DNA of 64,000 nucleotides from Lineus longissimus (GCF_910592395.1 NC_088312.1:7628001-7692000); one strand, 5' to 3'; shown: positions 1-15,400, numbered from the stretch's first letter. The notes: generated by a model from the sequence alone, not told the origin. Numbers and translations: made by a program.

Positions 1-344
1 AATCACCTTTTACAAATTATTCCAATTTCCAATAAAGTTTGAGAGGAATTCTTCGTAACTGTAGAAACACAAATTGGAATGGTTAAACAGATGGATCTTT
101 AAATGCCACTCATTCATAAAACCATTTCTCATGACTCGTCTTCAAGTCACACTTGTCCTTGGTTGAGGAGTACGTCGAGTGAAAAAAGGTACTTTCTCAC
201 TAAGTTAGTAAGAGCCATTCGAATTGACGTGAGGTACTTTATGGCAATTCTAATTAGAATGGCAACTCCTTTGAAGTGACATACTACCAGACCAGATTGT
301 GAGTGAGGCATACCTCTACACATTCTCTTTCTTATTAATTGCAG
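1..344 (+). other. Intron sequence upstream of first visible exon
   Basis: No coding signal is seen. The stretch ends in a pyrimidine-rich tract and an AG at 343-344. The gene continues upstream of the window, because the first visible exon corresponds to the middle of the family's proteins. Confidence 0.7.
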
Positions 345-422
345 AAAGGTAATCCGAACTTCAGTCAAGATGAATACACCTTCCTCATCCATCAGTTAGA
401 TCTGTTTGCCGCCCTTTGTTAT
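345..422 (+). CDS. Exon 1: RIH solenoid start
   Basis: Phase 0 in, phase 0 out, 26 codons (residues 1-26). It reads YTFLIHQLDLFAALCY, matching the IP3R helical segment that reads like YRYQLNLFARMC near residue 900 of the vertebrate protein. The acceptor is ttaattgcag and the donor gtaagt. Confidence 0.88.
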
Positions 423-3400
423 GTAAGTTCAACTCATTTTTATTCGTTCGAAGTTTAGGTTCTTTCCAATCTCCTTGTTGAAAGTATTGCGATACGTATG
501 TGTGTGCTGTTGAACTATCGACATCCACTGGAATTCCTTCAGAGATGCCGCCGCAGTGCTGTACTTGGGCACCTGTTTTCAACATGCACAAAGGTTTGAG
601 GGAATGCACGAAAAATCCCAAAACAAATCTTAAACAAGTAGTATTTGTTTATCTCTTACTGGCTTCAGATGAAAGTTGTAAAAAGACATCAATATGAATA
701 TTACGTTCTATTTTTGTATCCTATTTACATTTTCTCCATTCTTATTATCTTCAGGGCCGAAACGACCTCTGCATCCAACTCATCACTAGACAGTTGAGTT
801 ACCTCTCCTGGGAGGAGGTGTTCTTGTGCGTACAATCTGAAATCTTGCCCGATGCAATCAGGGCCAAGTATTGTGAACTAATCATAGGTAAGTTGACTCA
901 TTCATTCATTAATTCTAATTTTGTATTCCAAAGAGAAGATGTACGGATGTGTGTTCCAGAACATTTTCGAATAAGTTGAAATAAATTTCAAATAATTTGT
1001 CAAATAAACCAGCTTTGGCTCTACCAACCAAACAACACAAGTGACTTGGCCCTACCAACCAAACAACACAAGTGACTTTTGCGAGCAACTCATCTCAACT
1101 GCACACAATACTACATGACTTTATTGAGATGTTTTCTGTTGCAGGCCTGTTCGTCAATGTTGGCAACAACTACTCAGTGCTGGACAATCCGAATATCTCC
1201 TTCATCTATGAGTACGTGGGTACAAAGGATGCGGCAAAGTCACAGGATGCATCGGTACGTAAACAGGAAGTGTAGTCACAAAATCAAGTATTTTCAATAT
1301 GTTTGGTGACATCATTTAACTGGTTGACTATATACAGCCAATATCAGCATCGTTTGATCCGGCTTTATTTCGTGTTGTTGAAGCCAAAGAAAGACTTGCG
1401 AACTTATCATTGTTTCGACACACAGCTAGTTTTCACAACAACATTTTCAATTTGTGGATAATTGCTTTCAACTATGATTCAATCACGATTCAATCATATG
1501 CATTATTCTTACTTTTCTTTCAGAGTGCTCCCCGAGATCTGGTGACGATCTTCCCGGTACTGCGTGACTGGATCGCTGAGTTCTTGGACAACAATAAGGG
1601 AATGACCGCCAGTGAGATTGGCCACAACATGTTGATTGCAGAGGTAGGAAGATCATTTCAATGTGATGTGTACAGTACTCACTTAAAGATTAGAAACACC
1701 AACTTTCCTACACTGTCTTAGTATTTCGCTCCCTTCGAAAAAAATATGCATATACAGAAATTTGGTAGGGATTTGTCAACTTCTAAAAGTCAGTTCGTGA
1801 TAATAACTGAACTGTGCTGTTTATTATCACCCTTTTGTCCTGTCCTGCAGTTCTTTCTACTGATTGGTGTACATGAATGTAGCATTTTCCTAAGAAATAT
1901 TGATCTATTTCACAACATGCTTTCCCCTTCAGTTGTTTTTTTCTCTACAACTGTGATACTTCTAATCACACGCAACCATCAGCCTTTTCCATTATATCCC
2001 CTTCCAGGTCCTTCGCCTTTTGTCCTACCTGGTGCAGTTTGGCTATTACGGCGATGTAGAGGACGTAAAGGACTTGCTCAGGCCTTTACTGAGTTTGTTA
2101 GATGGGCGCCATGATGTGCCCTTCCCGAAAGATAAAGACAAAGGTAAAGGTACGTTCATTTGGCCAGTGACCAGGGTAACATGGCTACACCTATATATGG
2201 TCAAACACACTACTTCGAAATTTTGAAGTAATGTGTTTTTATATGGTGCATGTTCAGTGCATATCAATGTCAAATTGAGAAAAAAACGGAATCATGGTTC
2301 ATTCTTTAGGCGATAAGTTTACGGAGTGTTGTCTGCAAAAAGGCCATTTGTTTTTTTTTCTTTGCGAAAATGCTGAATCTTTAACACAACGAAACATATT
2401 CGGACAATTGTTTCAAGTTTTAGGCATTGTGAGAGCAGATCCTGGACATAGCCCATATTTCATTAAGGTATGTTAATTTGTATACATCATCATTGGCAGC
2501 TTAAGCCAAGGGGTGGCAATAGACGAAGCTGGTAACCATGGGTTAAGTAATCGAAAGCTCCATGTAACATCTTTGATTCCCTTCTGGTTGGCTAACCCTG
2601 AGCAGTTTCTCACTTATTTTCAATTCCACCGATCCATAAGATTCAGGGATCAAGACTTCTCGAAATCAATATAAGTGCTTCTCTTATTTATGAGGCATTT
2701 TGATCATTTCCGTTACTATTGACAAGTATGTATCAGTTCGATCGAACGGCTGTAAATGTCATTGCCCTGGTCACTTATTATTGGAGTGAGTATGCTTTGC
2801 TTCTTGTGGCCACCTGTACTTGTAAATATATTGAGTTTCAGTAGCTTAGCAACCGCCTGATCTTATTACCTCTGAACATACTACCCATCGCTCAATGTAT
2901 GTCTAAACAGAGATTGTTTTTTTCAAGCTTTTGTAACCAAACCCTCATTAGGCTTCATAAACTTGGACCTGGTTTAGAATTATGGGTAACAAAGGACTGA
3001 TTGCATCCAGTGATTGCAGAATATATTACTTAGTTAACTTGTGCATTGCCCAGGATTTCTCCGTGGACCTAATGTTAGACGCAGTAATACAGCGTTTCCC
3101 ACCAAACCTCCATATTGCTCTCTGTCGGTATGTCCATTGTACCTTTAACGCTATACAAAATGCATAAGTTGTTTTATCACATTTTTATGAAAAGCATCAT
3201 ACTAACTTACCTGCATGAACCTCTGATAACCAACAATACATATCGCCACAACAGTCATAACAAGTACAAAATCTAAAAAGAACACATATAAAACTACATG
3301 TATATCAAGTATAAAAAGACGCGCAAGTAGTGAACTTGGGAAGAAAAAAATATTTTAAGTGTCGTGAAAGGTTTTGTCAACGGTGCTGACTGGTAATCGA

Positions 3401-6400
3401 GTGAAAATTGGTCTGAACTTGGGTGGAAAAAAAAAAAAAAAATTCTTTGCTTAAATAAAACTAATCCCATCCCTAATAAACTAAACTAACAACTGTCCTT
3501 TCGTCTCTTTCCTTCGAATGTTAGACTAAACAGCTTAGATTTATTTGCTACATGTAAAGTAGAGCAGAATCTGTATGCTTTGTCTTAATTATCTTAACGT
3601 TGACCCGGTACAGCAGGTAGGTGGTCAAACACAAACTTGTCATGCTGTTACGTTTTTGATAATAATTTCATTATTATTTCTAAAGAATTTCAATAACAAC
3701 TCGAACTTCAACGTCTAGTTTTGCCATTTCCTGACAGGTGGCGTGACAGCTGGCGTATTGAAGACCCCAAAAACGCCGGGTCAGTACATTTCCACATCAG
3801 TTGTTGGCATGCAAGTTTTAGTACATGTATGCTGAGAAACAAGTTGTATCGTTGTTTCATGTTCACCTTTTAGGTGCTGGGTCTGAGAAAATACGAAGGG
3901 AGAGCCACAGACCCATCCATGTGTATGGGGAGCTCCGTGATAAGGAATGCATTATGGGTTTTCCGGTTCCTATTCGGATTGTCTCAGATAGGCAACGCAT
4001 TGCCAGTTGCCCTCACTCAGTCCAATAAGGTTTCTTGTCTAGTCCTAGGTGGTACTAACCTGCTACAGCCCGCCTGATCTGTCATGGATCCTCTCCATTT
4101 ACCTTTTCTAATCCAGGGCGACCTCTTTCTCTGCCTTTTCCTAGTGATGGCTCATGCTCCGCCCTAGCTAGATATTTCAATCTCTATGCTTTTGATGGCA
4201 GTCTTTGATATTCCGAGCCTCTCTTGGCTGTTCGGGAACAGAAAAATTAAAGAAAGTAGTTAAGTGAAAAGCATGTGTAATTGAATCGAAAACGAGAATT
4301 TATTGTACATCAGCCACTGGCTATTTGAAATCTTAGCATTAACAATTCTTGAATTGTAATATTTGTTGAAAAGAAATGATAATAAAGATAACGCCACTAG
4401 TAGCTGGAAGCAGTTGTTCTTCAATCGTTTAACTTGTTTGATTTATTATACTTTTTTCATTTTATGTTGTTGTTATCAAATGAACACTCTCGAAGAATGA
4501 ATTTGGCCTGCCTTCGAATTTTGGCAGGTCATTAAACTGAGATGCAAATGTGCCAAAAATGCGAACCTTAAAGCGTTTCAAAGCTGCTGAACAGATCGCC
4601 ATTTCCAGCACAACATAATACTTTCCCTTAGCAATCCATTGTTAATGTGTCATCCAAAGGAACTTGTGTACAACTAAAACGTTAATAATCGAGATTTGCC
4701 GCTAACATTTTTTAAAAAGTCAAAAACACGAATTACCATTTGCCTCCCTGGGTTGTTTCTCAAAAACCTCAAAAATCAGTTGTTCAGCTGTGTTCATTAA
4801 ATAAATTTGAGTGTTGTTTTTATGTTTCTTTTTTACATTTAATTTTACACCACTTCAGGTCCTTTCGTCTACATCACAAACAATTGACGAAATTACACAG
4901 CTTCAGTGTGTTCACCAAAGTTGTTGAACTGATTAGTCGTATAAAATACACTCATCGGATTACTATACACCAACCTGGACATTAAGCAAACTTAAGCATC
5001 AGCTCAACTTACATATCTACTCTCACTTCTCTCTCTCTCTCTTAAAAGTCACATTAGACTTCTCTTTAGAACTGTCATCAGATAATATCGTGTTATTTCT
5101 AGAGAATCCATATATCAAAAGGCATCTCATGTTCATTAAGAAAAACCTCGTTCAATTTGCTAACAGTTAAGTTTTAAGCATAAGGGATACTGCATAATTC
5201 ACAACAGGACTGGGACAGTAAATTACTCAATATTATCTGGCGTTTTATATTTGCAGATTTTGTGAATAACCAATATCTTCGAAAATATTAAATGGACAAA
5301 TAATTCAGAATTTTTTGTAGATTGTAGAAATAAACTTGGGGGTTTCGCTAGTCCTTGTATAAAGAGAGTTAACATCAAGTATTAAAGAAAAAAATGTAAG
5401 AATAATGTTAGCTTCATCACATTGTGAGCAGACCCCTTACCTTATACACATTGCATATGTTTCCAACTTTAGGTTACAGCAAGGATGCGAGTAAGCTTGT
5501 GTCCAAGTATAGGGCTGGTGAGAGGTACGATGTCGCTCCTGAGACCAAGGCCATCGTTGATGCCAAATGCAGGTGAGTAAAAAGTGATGATGGATGAAAA
5601 GTAAATGGGAAATGTGGTGGCTTGGCAACAAAAGTTATAAAAAATGTTGTAGACAGACAAAATTGAAAAACATGCTTCTGTCAGTCACAACTTTTGAGGG
5701 TGTTGCCGGTAGTGGACTCTCGAAAGAGAATTTATCGCATTGGACTAACTCTTTTCCATTCTTGCAGAGCTATGGAAGTGCTCGATCTTCTCTTGACGTA
5801 CCAGTCCAATACTCGTCTCGAGGCCTTCGTCAGGAAGTTCAAGCAGTGTGAGGTATCAGCAGACTTCAAGTCAAAGAATCAGAACATACTGCTTCCAGCC
5901 ATCTACTCCAACTACAATGCCTTTGAGACGAAGAAGTAAGTAGGCCTATGACCCTTCATCCTCTGTGTCTGGCCTAAATAGCGTGAAAAAATGTGTGTCA
6001 TAAGGCAAAGCTTCGGACTGTTAAATTCTCACAAGTTTTACCATAGACTGCATTGTTCACTAACTTGAAGAAGTCTCGACAACAACAATTATATCATTTC
6101 ATGAAAATAAGTTTTATTATAAATTATGGTATTATTTGTCATATGTGTGTTATAGTCAAAACTTCGGACTGTTAAATTCTCACAAGTTTTACCATAGACT
6201 GCATTGTTCACTAACTTGAAGAAGTCTTGACAGCAGACAATTATATTATTTCGTGAAAATAAGTTTTATTATAAATTATGGTATTATTTGTCATATGTGT
6301 GTTATAGTCAAAACTTCGGACTGTTAAATTCTCACAAGTTTTACCATAGACTGCATTGTTCACTAACTTGAAGAAGTCTTGACAACAGACAATTATATTA

Positions 6401-9400
6401 TTTTGTGAAAATAAGTTTTATTATAAATTATGGTATTATTGTGTGTGTTATAGTCAAAGCTTCGGACTGTTAAATTCTCATTAGTTTTACCATAGACTGC
6501 ATTGTTCACTAACTTGAAGAAGTCTCGACATCAACAATTATATTATTTTGTGAAAATAAGTTTTATTATAAATTATGGTATTATTGTGTGTGTTATAGTC
6601 AAAGCTTCGGACTGTTAAATTCTCACAAGTTTTACCATAGACTGCATTGTTCACTAACTTTAAAAAGTCTTGACAACAGACAATTATATTGTTTCATGAA
6701 AATAAGTTTTATTATAAATTATGGTATTATTTGTCATGTGTGTCATAAGTCAAAGCTTCGGACTGTTAAATTCTCATTAGTTTTACCATAGACTGCATTG
6801 TTCACTAACTTGATGAAGTCTCGACAACAACAATTATATCATTTCGTGAAAATAAGTTTTATTATAAATTATGGTATTATTTGTCTTTCTCTAGGGGAGC
6901 GATAAAAAAGCAGAAGTTGATGGTACGAGAACTGAAGGAGATGTTTGAGGACAGTGCCTACATCGACGGGGAACAAATCACACACATTCTCCTCGATCTC
7001 TCAAACTATAAGTATGACAAGATGGTGCAGCAATCATTGGGGCTTCTCACAAAGTTTTATTCTTCCAAGACGAACCTCTTCAAGACTGCAGTCAGGGCGC
7101 AGGTAAGTCACGGCCGAGCTGCTAAGCTCATGTTTCCTTATCCATTTTCTTAGACCTTTCCGGCAACCCAAGGTTTAGGACCATATTCAAAGCGTTCACT
7201 AGTTTTTATTGATATCAACCATTCACTCAAACCAAAGAAAAAAACGATGGTCACATTTTCATGTACAACAAACCTTTCTAACCAATTTTGATGACTCTGC
7301 AGGTGCTTATAACAACAGACAGTTGCAAGACGCACAGAGAAGTAGCGCGGCAGATGCCGATCATGAGGATGCTGGCAAGACAGAAACTGAATGACAGACA
7401 GTGTGAAAGAATGGAGGTCATCCTCGATGAGTTCATAGAGTAAGATATCCTTCCATCACATCAATGACCATGTTTGAACCTAGCTTGACCACATGCCGAA
7501 ATAAAGAGTTTCTAGTGTTGTGTTATTTCACCGAGTCGAACCACAAGAGCCAAAGCATCTTCTGGTATTGTTCTTCATGCAAAACTCGCGAAAGACATTA
7601 CTAGTCGAAGTTTGATTTAGGTCAGACAGACTTGTGTGCTTTCATTTCCTGTTGCTTTTTCAGAATGTGCCATTTACCCAAAGTGCCTGAGGAGAGACAT
7701 CCTATGAACCAGAGTATTTTGGTCACCCATGGTATGTAACAAAAAACCATTGGTCATATTTGCTAGTCTACTGCAGGAAAACTATCGAAACTGTATAATT
7801 GTCATACACCTCATTTACATTGGAATTGTAAGTTCCTTAACTTGCGATAAAAGGAAGTTTGGCTTCTAGTATAAGGCTTTATCATTAAAGAAAATCGAAT
7901 TACTCCATATTATAAGGAGGAGATTAGGAACTGTAACTTTTTAGAGATGTCTTGGTTACGATATGGCATTACGCAAAAGCTTACAACGGTTTCTCTTCTA
8001 GACGTATTGCGGGTTCTCTTCGAGATCTTATCCCAGGAAATCGATGTGGTCACCATGGACCGCTACCCAGGAATGGAGAACATATTCCGAATGTCCCTCA
8101 AGCTGCTGCAATACCTGACCCGGGGTTTCGATCTGGTCCAGAGAAGGGTGTTTGATCGGTTGGATGGCCTCTTGAGAGTCTCACTTGCTAAACCTGAACT
8201 CTCCTTGGCCCTCAAAGAGGTTTTCATTGGCAATCAGAACACGTGTCTGAAGATACTACCGCGACAAATCCAGAAGATCGTTGGCATCGCCTCTGAGCTG
8301 AGAGAGAAAGCGCCAGGTTTTATTGACCTTCTCAATGTCATAGCGAAGGTCGAAGGTCACGGTCTTGCCTTGAAAAGGAATCAGACGCTTGTCATGAAAT
8401 ATATTATGCAGAACTACGCCAAGGCAGCTTACGTACTGGATCAACCCTGGGAAATGAGGTGGGTAGTCTTGCCTGATGTAGTCTTGTCAGGTATCCACGT
8501 CAGGATACGTATGCATCGCTGCACTGTTAGATGAGTACATTTGAGTGATGTCTTGCATTGTAATGTGCGCTGTCTAAAATAAAATCGGCCATATCTTCCA
8601 AGTGATTGTGTTAGAAATTCTTCCCTTAGATGCAACAGACTTTAGCTTATTCTTTGCCAAGCCAAATCCAGTATTCTGAAACACTTTCACCAAATCCACG
8701 TTCCATAAAAAACTATTGTATTTGTTTCAGAGAGAAAATGTTGACATACCAAGGAGAACCCGCCCATCTTCATTACTTGGTTGGCTTGATTGATCTATTG
8801 GCAACATGTGCAGAGGTAAGGGTCATGTTAGAGGTGCAGCCCATTTTGGTCTAGCATTTGTTTGTAAATGGTAGAGCATCAACTTGGAATAATTTTACTT
8901 AATCGTTTTGGATCAGCACCAGCATTTGGGAGAATTCCGTTGTGGAAAGGAGGATGAAGTAACTTGCCTTGCCTATCCACATTCTGCACTTATTTTGACT
9001 TGTTTAAGATAAACAAGGATGGACACATGGCCACGAAAGGAACTGTTTAAGTGTGCTGCGAAAGCAACTGTACAATTCTACAGTACTGGACCCGCTGTGA
9101 TCAGTTACCACTGATCTGTTGTGCAAAATTGTACTCAACTGAGCCAGACGATTTGTCTGTAACCATTAACGATAATGTCCGTCCTTGCTGACCTGCCGCT
9201 CTTCTACTCAAAGGGTGAGAACCGTTTCATCGAGTCCCTCTGCCAGACCATCTTGTCCCTGGAGGAAGTACTGGTGGTCCTGAACCATCCACGTATTGAG
9301 CTGAATCTCAAGAAGCCTTACCTGCGTTATCTGCTCTGGGTCTACATGCGGACGGCTGGCAGCGTCATTGAGAGCGGAGCAGGTGATCTACCTCATGACA

Positions 9401-12400
9401 CGTAAGTTCAGTCATAGAACTTAAAATAATGACCGTATGTTGATAGGTAGGTTTCGCAACCCTTACCAAGAGCTGCATGTACGAACGACAAAGGACGAAG
9501 TGTGTAAATGTACGTTATAACTTAAACGTTTCCTCGTATTCCTCTGAGTATAAGATGATTTACGAATGATGCGTAAGTGAATTAGAAGAGGACATGACGA
9601 CACGATAGACCTTTGTAGTTCGTGGTTCGTTAAGGGGTTACGAAACCTGCCTAATATTCTTTACACTCACACATCAAAATTCTTACTTTTAAGTAAGAAA
9701 ATATTTCATTAAAATAAAACAGTGTGAATTTGATGCTGAACAATTGCATTTAAAAGATCAGTCACTAAAAATGAAGTGTGATATGGTTATGGTCATACAT
9801 TTCTATTTTTGCTAACAGATTCCTTCCGGTTCCAGCTGTCATAACTGAATGTTGTCATGTGATACTGGGATTCCATGGCAGGTTACGAAAAATTTAGATA
9901 ATCAACTCTTATTAGCAGAATACCCATAACTTGTTGACAAGAAATGAAAAAAAAAAAAAAAAAAATTAATTTGGGATATTGCTGTTTTTATTATGAAATT
10001 ATGTCATCTTACATGGAATTTCAGTGACTATCTCTCATTTTACAACGTTGTCAGACCGTTAATTTGCACTTAGCGCGATACTTTGGTCCATTTTGACCGG
10101 AAAAGTGCAATTATAAGCGGCACATTGTATACTGCTCTAAGTCCAAGTTAGCGCGATGGTAAATCTGTTGTTGACGGGTGTAATCGAATAGGGTATTGGC
10201 ATCAACAGTGTCGACATATCATGAACATATTTGTTTCTGGGATATTTCAATACAATTCACTTCTAGTTTCGGACCAAGTGATATTCCCTAATCATGCCTT
10301 TCCCTCTTATTGGGCAACCTTAACACCAGGGCTTGGTTGGTCGGACAATTTAATTCACTAACTAGACTGGAATAACTAGACAAGTGACATTATCGTGGCG
10401 CTATCTCCTGCAGTGTGAAGCCAAGTAAACTTACCTACATATAAAGTTAACGCCCATTTAGTGACTGACTTTTTTAACGAGGGCGGTATTAGGAGTAGAA
10501 CTGGCCGTTCTCTGTACAGTACTGGTCATGGCTCAAATCCCAATCCATGGTTCGAATACACCCAAGTTTTCCGGGCGCGTCTTGCAACTACAAAGCCTCT
10601 CAAGTTACTCTCTGTAGTTGTCCACTTCATTTGAGCTTTTCTTCACCTCTCTTTTTCCATATCGCCTCAACCTTGCAGGGGGTCAAAGTAAGTCGACCAA
10701 TCACAACAAATATGACAAAGGTTTAAACAGGGCATGCGCAGTAGACTAGAATAGCGTAGATGGTTTATCATTATGCCATAATCCTTAATGGTTGGAGTGT
10801 GTGAATGATATCTGTTGGCTCCAATTGGGGCATAGTTATAACCATGTATGTACATGTTCTTTGTACCCCTGTGTTTGTATATTACCAACACCTTGAATGT
10901 TTCCATTCGTTGATTGCGGAATTCAGCAAGTGTGATTGTCTCTTTTTCCATTTGATAAAATTTCGGATTCTAAAAGCTAGGAACTAAAATTAATAATAAA
11001 TCTTGACATCCACTATCAAGAAATCAAGCAATGATCTAACATGTTTTATCTGAGAGTAATTTCGCAATCAATGAAAAACGCCAAACCCTTGTTTTAAGAT
11101 GTAATACAAAACTTTGGGGTTGAGGTATCATTTCAACACCATCCGTCTACATACGTATGCCCTGGATATCACATGCTTTAAGTTATATCCTTGAAACATT
11201 TCCACTCTTGAGGAGGTCTACTGAACACAATGTCATTTCCGTACATAAAATCATGAAGGATTTTCAAGGGGTTGGTTCCAAATAAGGGTTGGATGCTATA
11301 AATGGGGTGATGATGTCCGAATATTTCTTCACTGAGTGATTCACAGTTATGTAGATCCTCCTCACGAAAACAAATTTTATATTCTTTCTCACCCGTCTTC
11401 GGCCCATTCACTGCATGTCTGTACATCTCAATTTTATTTGTTTTGATTTTCTCCCTTTATTCAACGGATCGTGCCTGCAGTAGCAACCCAATTTTGTGAC
11501 TGTGGTGTGCTTTGACAAGGTAGTCCCAATATCTCATCGAATTTGACTACTTAGTTGGTGTCAATAGAATTTGTAATTGTCAGATGGAGACCTTCCCAAA
11601 TCTCTTAAATCATTTTGCTCGGCGTGCATCTTAACCATAAAGGGAACTATACACTACGTACAGAACTCTAAATCTGTCATTTATACAACATCATACATTG
11701 CTCTCAAGCCTTTTCCAATTCAGGAGAAACAAGGAGGCACAAAAAATACGGTTCCTGTTCAGTCAAGTAATATGTGAAATGAGAACGTGTAGAAAATAGC
11801 GAATATTTAATTGTGATTGTGCTCATCTTTTTAGTTTTAAAAGAACGCTGCTGTACAATTATCTGTGAAAGATCCTAAAGATATATGCATGTATTTCTTC
11901 TCACACTCCTTCACAAATGGGACCTCGAATCAGCAAAGTTCTGCTTTGCCCAATGACTGCACAGAGTTGCGGTGTTTGTAACACACAAACACGAGTGACC
12001 CTGTGACACAAAGTTGATGCATTTGACACGAGGTTGAACCCTCAGCACAACAACGACACACCCCATCCTTAATTACACATCCCCACACCCTGAACCCAAC
12101 GCATAAGCACGAATAAAGCATACTAAGTTTTCAATGTATATATTGATCTCTATGTTGTATATTTTAGATAGATGTAATCCTTTTATGTGCCAAATCTTCC
12201 TCCGATCAACAACTAGGGACAATATTAGGGGTCTTCAGATTTAAAGTTTCAAGTTCAGATCTTTTTTAAGTTAGGAATGAGATTGCACGATTATATAACT
12301 GCGGACCAGAATCTCCTCTCAACGCGAGGGACCAGATCAGCACTGACATTGGCTTCAGATAGTGTAATAATTATAAAGAATCATGAATGCATTCACTGAA

Positions 12401-15400
12401 GACTTCATTTACATTTACTCTGGACCTTTCTGTACAAACTTTAAACATGTATAAGCATTTATTAGTCTTTATTAAAATCACCCAAAATGTGCTTTGACAC
12501 AGAGTGTGTGAGCTTCTGCAGCACTAGGAGAACTAAATAAACTATAGGCCTCACACTAGTGTAACTCAGATGCCCAAGTCATAGCCCCAGGAGAATATCT
12601 GATGAATAAGATTGTTTTTCATATCTTAATAAATGGATTAATCTCTTTTCTTACAATTTTCGTGATATTCATGGCTTTCAACTTCCATTCTGTATAATTC
12701 GTTAGAAGTTAGAAGTCTTCTTCCAATTCGAAAGATATCAAACGCATTGTGCTTCTTTCGTTCATAGGAATTATTTCGTTCTCTTTAATGGTCCATGAAA
12801 AAATAACGTGAATTGTGAGGTTAACATGGTTATAATGATTAATGGAATATTCATTTTACTCTCCACATCAAATAACCGGTAATGATTAAACAGAACTGAT
12901 AAACTCCAATAAATTTAAATCACTTCACTATAAAGTTTGAAGTAAACAAAACAACACAATTGAAACACCATGATAATTTACTGAAATCTATTCAAAGTTG
13001 CTTTAGATAATCGTCTTCACTGTTTCTTCATGCAGAGTAGCAAGTTGAACACTGTCTGGCCTATTTCCAAGATAACTCCATTGATAGCATCTATACCAGG
13101 AGATGCCTAACACTTTTTGTCTGTTTTCCAGTTCCGTGTGGTCCTACATTCAGAAGATCACGGACGAAGCCAAGAAGTTGACGGAGTTCATTGATGCCAT
13201 GGACCTTGAGAAGGTCGGGCGTCTACTGCAGCAGCCTCCTCCCAAAATGTAAGTAGCTTAGCAACGTCTTCTATATTGCTGTTGCGTTCGTATGGAACAT
13301 TGTTTGTCATACTAAAATTACCGAAAGTTACCGAAAAATGACTGACCAAAGCTGGAAAGTAATACATTTTGTTGCAGGAGAGACGATACTGATATCTTAA
13401 GAGCTTCCATACACCATTTGGTTCTTGCATATAAATCTGTCAAAACATGATTGTCATAATAAATTCTTTTCATATCCTAATATATCACCAATAAAACGTT
13501 TAACTAATTCTGTTGGCTTTTCAGCATGGCACCTTTAGCCAAATGATTTAAATGACACAAAATCTGTTATATTTTTTCTTAAATAAAAAATAACTTGGAT
13601 ATAAATTACAAATATAAGGTGGTAAGTTGTTATGAATAAATTTATTTTACTATGTAGTTAGAACCAATCCTATAAACGGCATTTACAATTACATTAAAAC
13701 CGAGTTCCTCTATCAAACACACCTTTTCATTATTATTCAAATGCCACTATCGGTTTCGGAACAAAGTATATATCTTGATTTGGCTAAACGTATCTCGTTC
13801 TTTCTTTTAACATGATTACTTGATGAGCCCAAAATATTATATTACCTAAAGAGATTTTAACATTGTCATAAACCATCACATATCAACATACCTCTGTCAA
13901 ATGTGTTGAACCATGATGTAACTCTTTCAAATTAGTGTCACTATCCTCCTGCAAATTTGATTTTTTTTTTAATGAAAAATTGGGCCGATGTAAATTTTGA
14001 AAAAGGAAGTGAGTTCAAACAATTTTCTTTTGGTTTACATGTAATCAATATTGATCTCACAAATTGAATAGTATGTTTGGTGAACATCATGAAAAATACA
14101 CATTTACCTTACTTTTTCACTCCGAGGTCCCATTGTTACTGGCTCACAAAGCTGATCGTCAAGATTGCAGAATGATATTTTTTGCTAAACCCTTATTTGT
14201 GTATCCCTTCCACCGCCTTTTTGTTTGTTACTTATGCCTATAGTAATATATAATATATTGTGACTGACAATTTTCCAGTCAAATATAATCTGCAAGGTGA
14301 TTTCTAGCAGATCGAATTAATAAGATTAAGTCGATCCATCTTATAACCGATGAGATTTAAATGGTGTGAAGAAAGTAATATCATAAACAATTTTCAGTCA
14401 AAGGAGTCTTTGGCGATAAGTCAAATTGCAATCAGGCCTACCAAGTGTAGTTGCAAATACTAACAAGACCATCTTTAGTACTTTATCGTACTAGAGTGCT
14501 CGGTTTTCCAAAAGATATGATAGGTCTACTTGTTTTGATCATCAAGGTTTACCCAGAAAATAGGTACTACACCAAATGGTATACCCATTAGCAATTCGGC
14601 AGTCTTGTTTTATACTCATAAATGTTTCTAAGCAAAGTAAGCTTGTGGATAACTTGACATTGATGTTTGACGATAGTTGTTTAAAGGCAGCTTTTAAAAG
14701 AAACTCAATCTTATTGTGTTTAGGTTGTGCAGAGTAAATCATATTAAAAGCGTGCGAGAAATCCCTTTTTATTGGTTCATATTGTAAGTAGACAAAGCTT
14801 CGACGATTTGTTTGGCATTTTAATTGGCCAAGTACATTGCTTTCAGCACAGGGGGGAAACAGGATCAAGTGATTCTGTCCCCAAGTTCAGATGGCGACGT
14901 GAAGTGAGTAACTAGTCGTCTATATGCATTATGCTAACACTCATGTATTACATGATAGTCTTGTCAACCGTCGATTTGTTTCTTATTTGTATCTGTAGCG
15001 TTCCATGCCACGTTATTCTCATTTTATGTACGTTTAAAACCATATAGTTATATCTTATTGTAATATACATGCTTTTTAGTGAAGAATTTGTACGCACCTA
15101 CAGTCAGACATGTACCAGAAAAGCAACTAGTCCAAGCAGCCTGTTGTTTTTAAACACATTGACAACTTCTTTGGGATCTTTTCCTATTTCCTTAAAATTC
15201 TCTTAAATGTGTCAACTGAGTGCTTTGCCAGCTTCCTAATTCATCGGCTCTGTAAATACATCAGCACAGCCTTGTACCACAGACTAATCCTTGTGGAGTT
15301 TGTTCTGAGTTCGCCACTGCACAGTTTATTAGTGCTCAATGCGAGTTTCAGATGTCATCAGAAAAGCTTGAAATCACTCACTTGGCAAAGTTTTGATTTT

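Noticed and set aside
3054-3779. Exon-like pieces at 3054-3127 and 3738-3779 (for example WRDSWRIEDPKNAG)
   Set aside because: Exons 5 and 6 already join in phase 1. Inserting these pieces breaks the frame or requires a different upstream phase, and no family counterpart exists.
3874-4077. Hydrophobic + strand frame in intron 5
   Set aside because: It follows an AG but has no usable donor in phase and no resemblance to the family.
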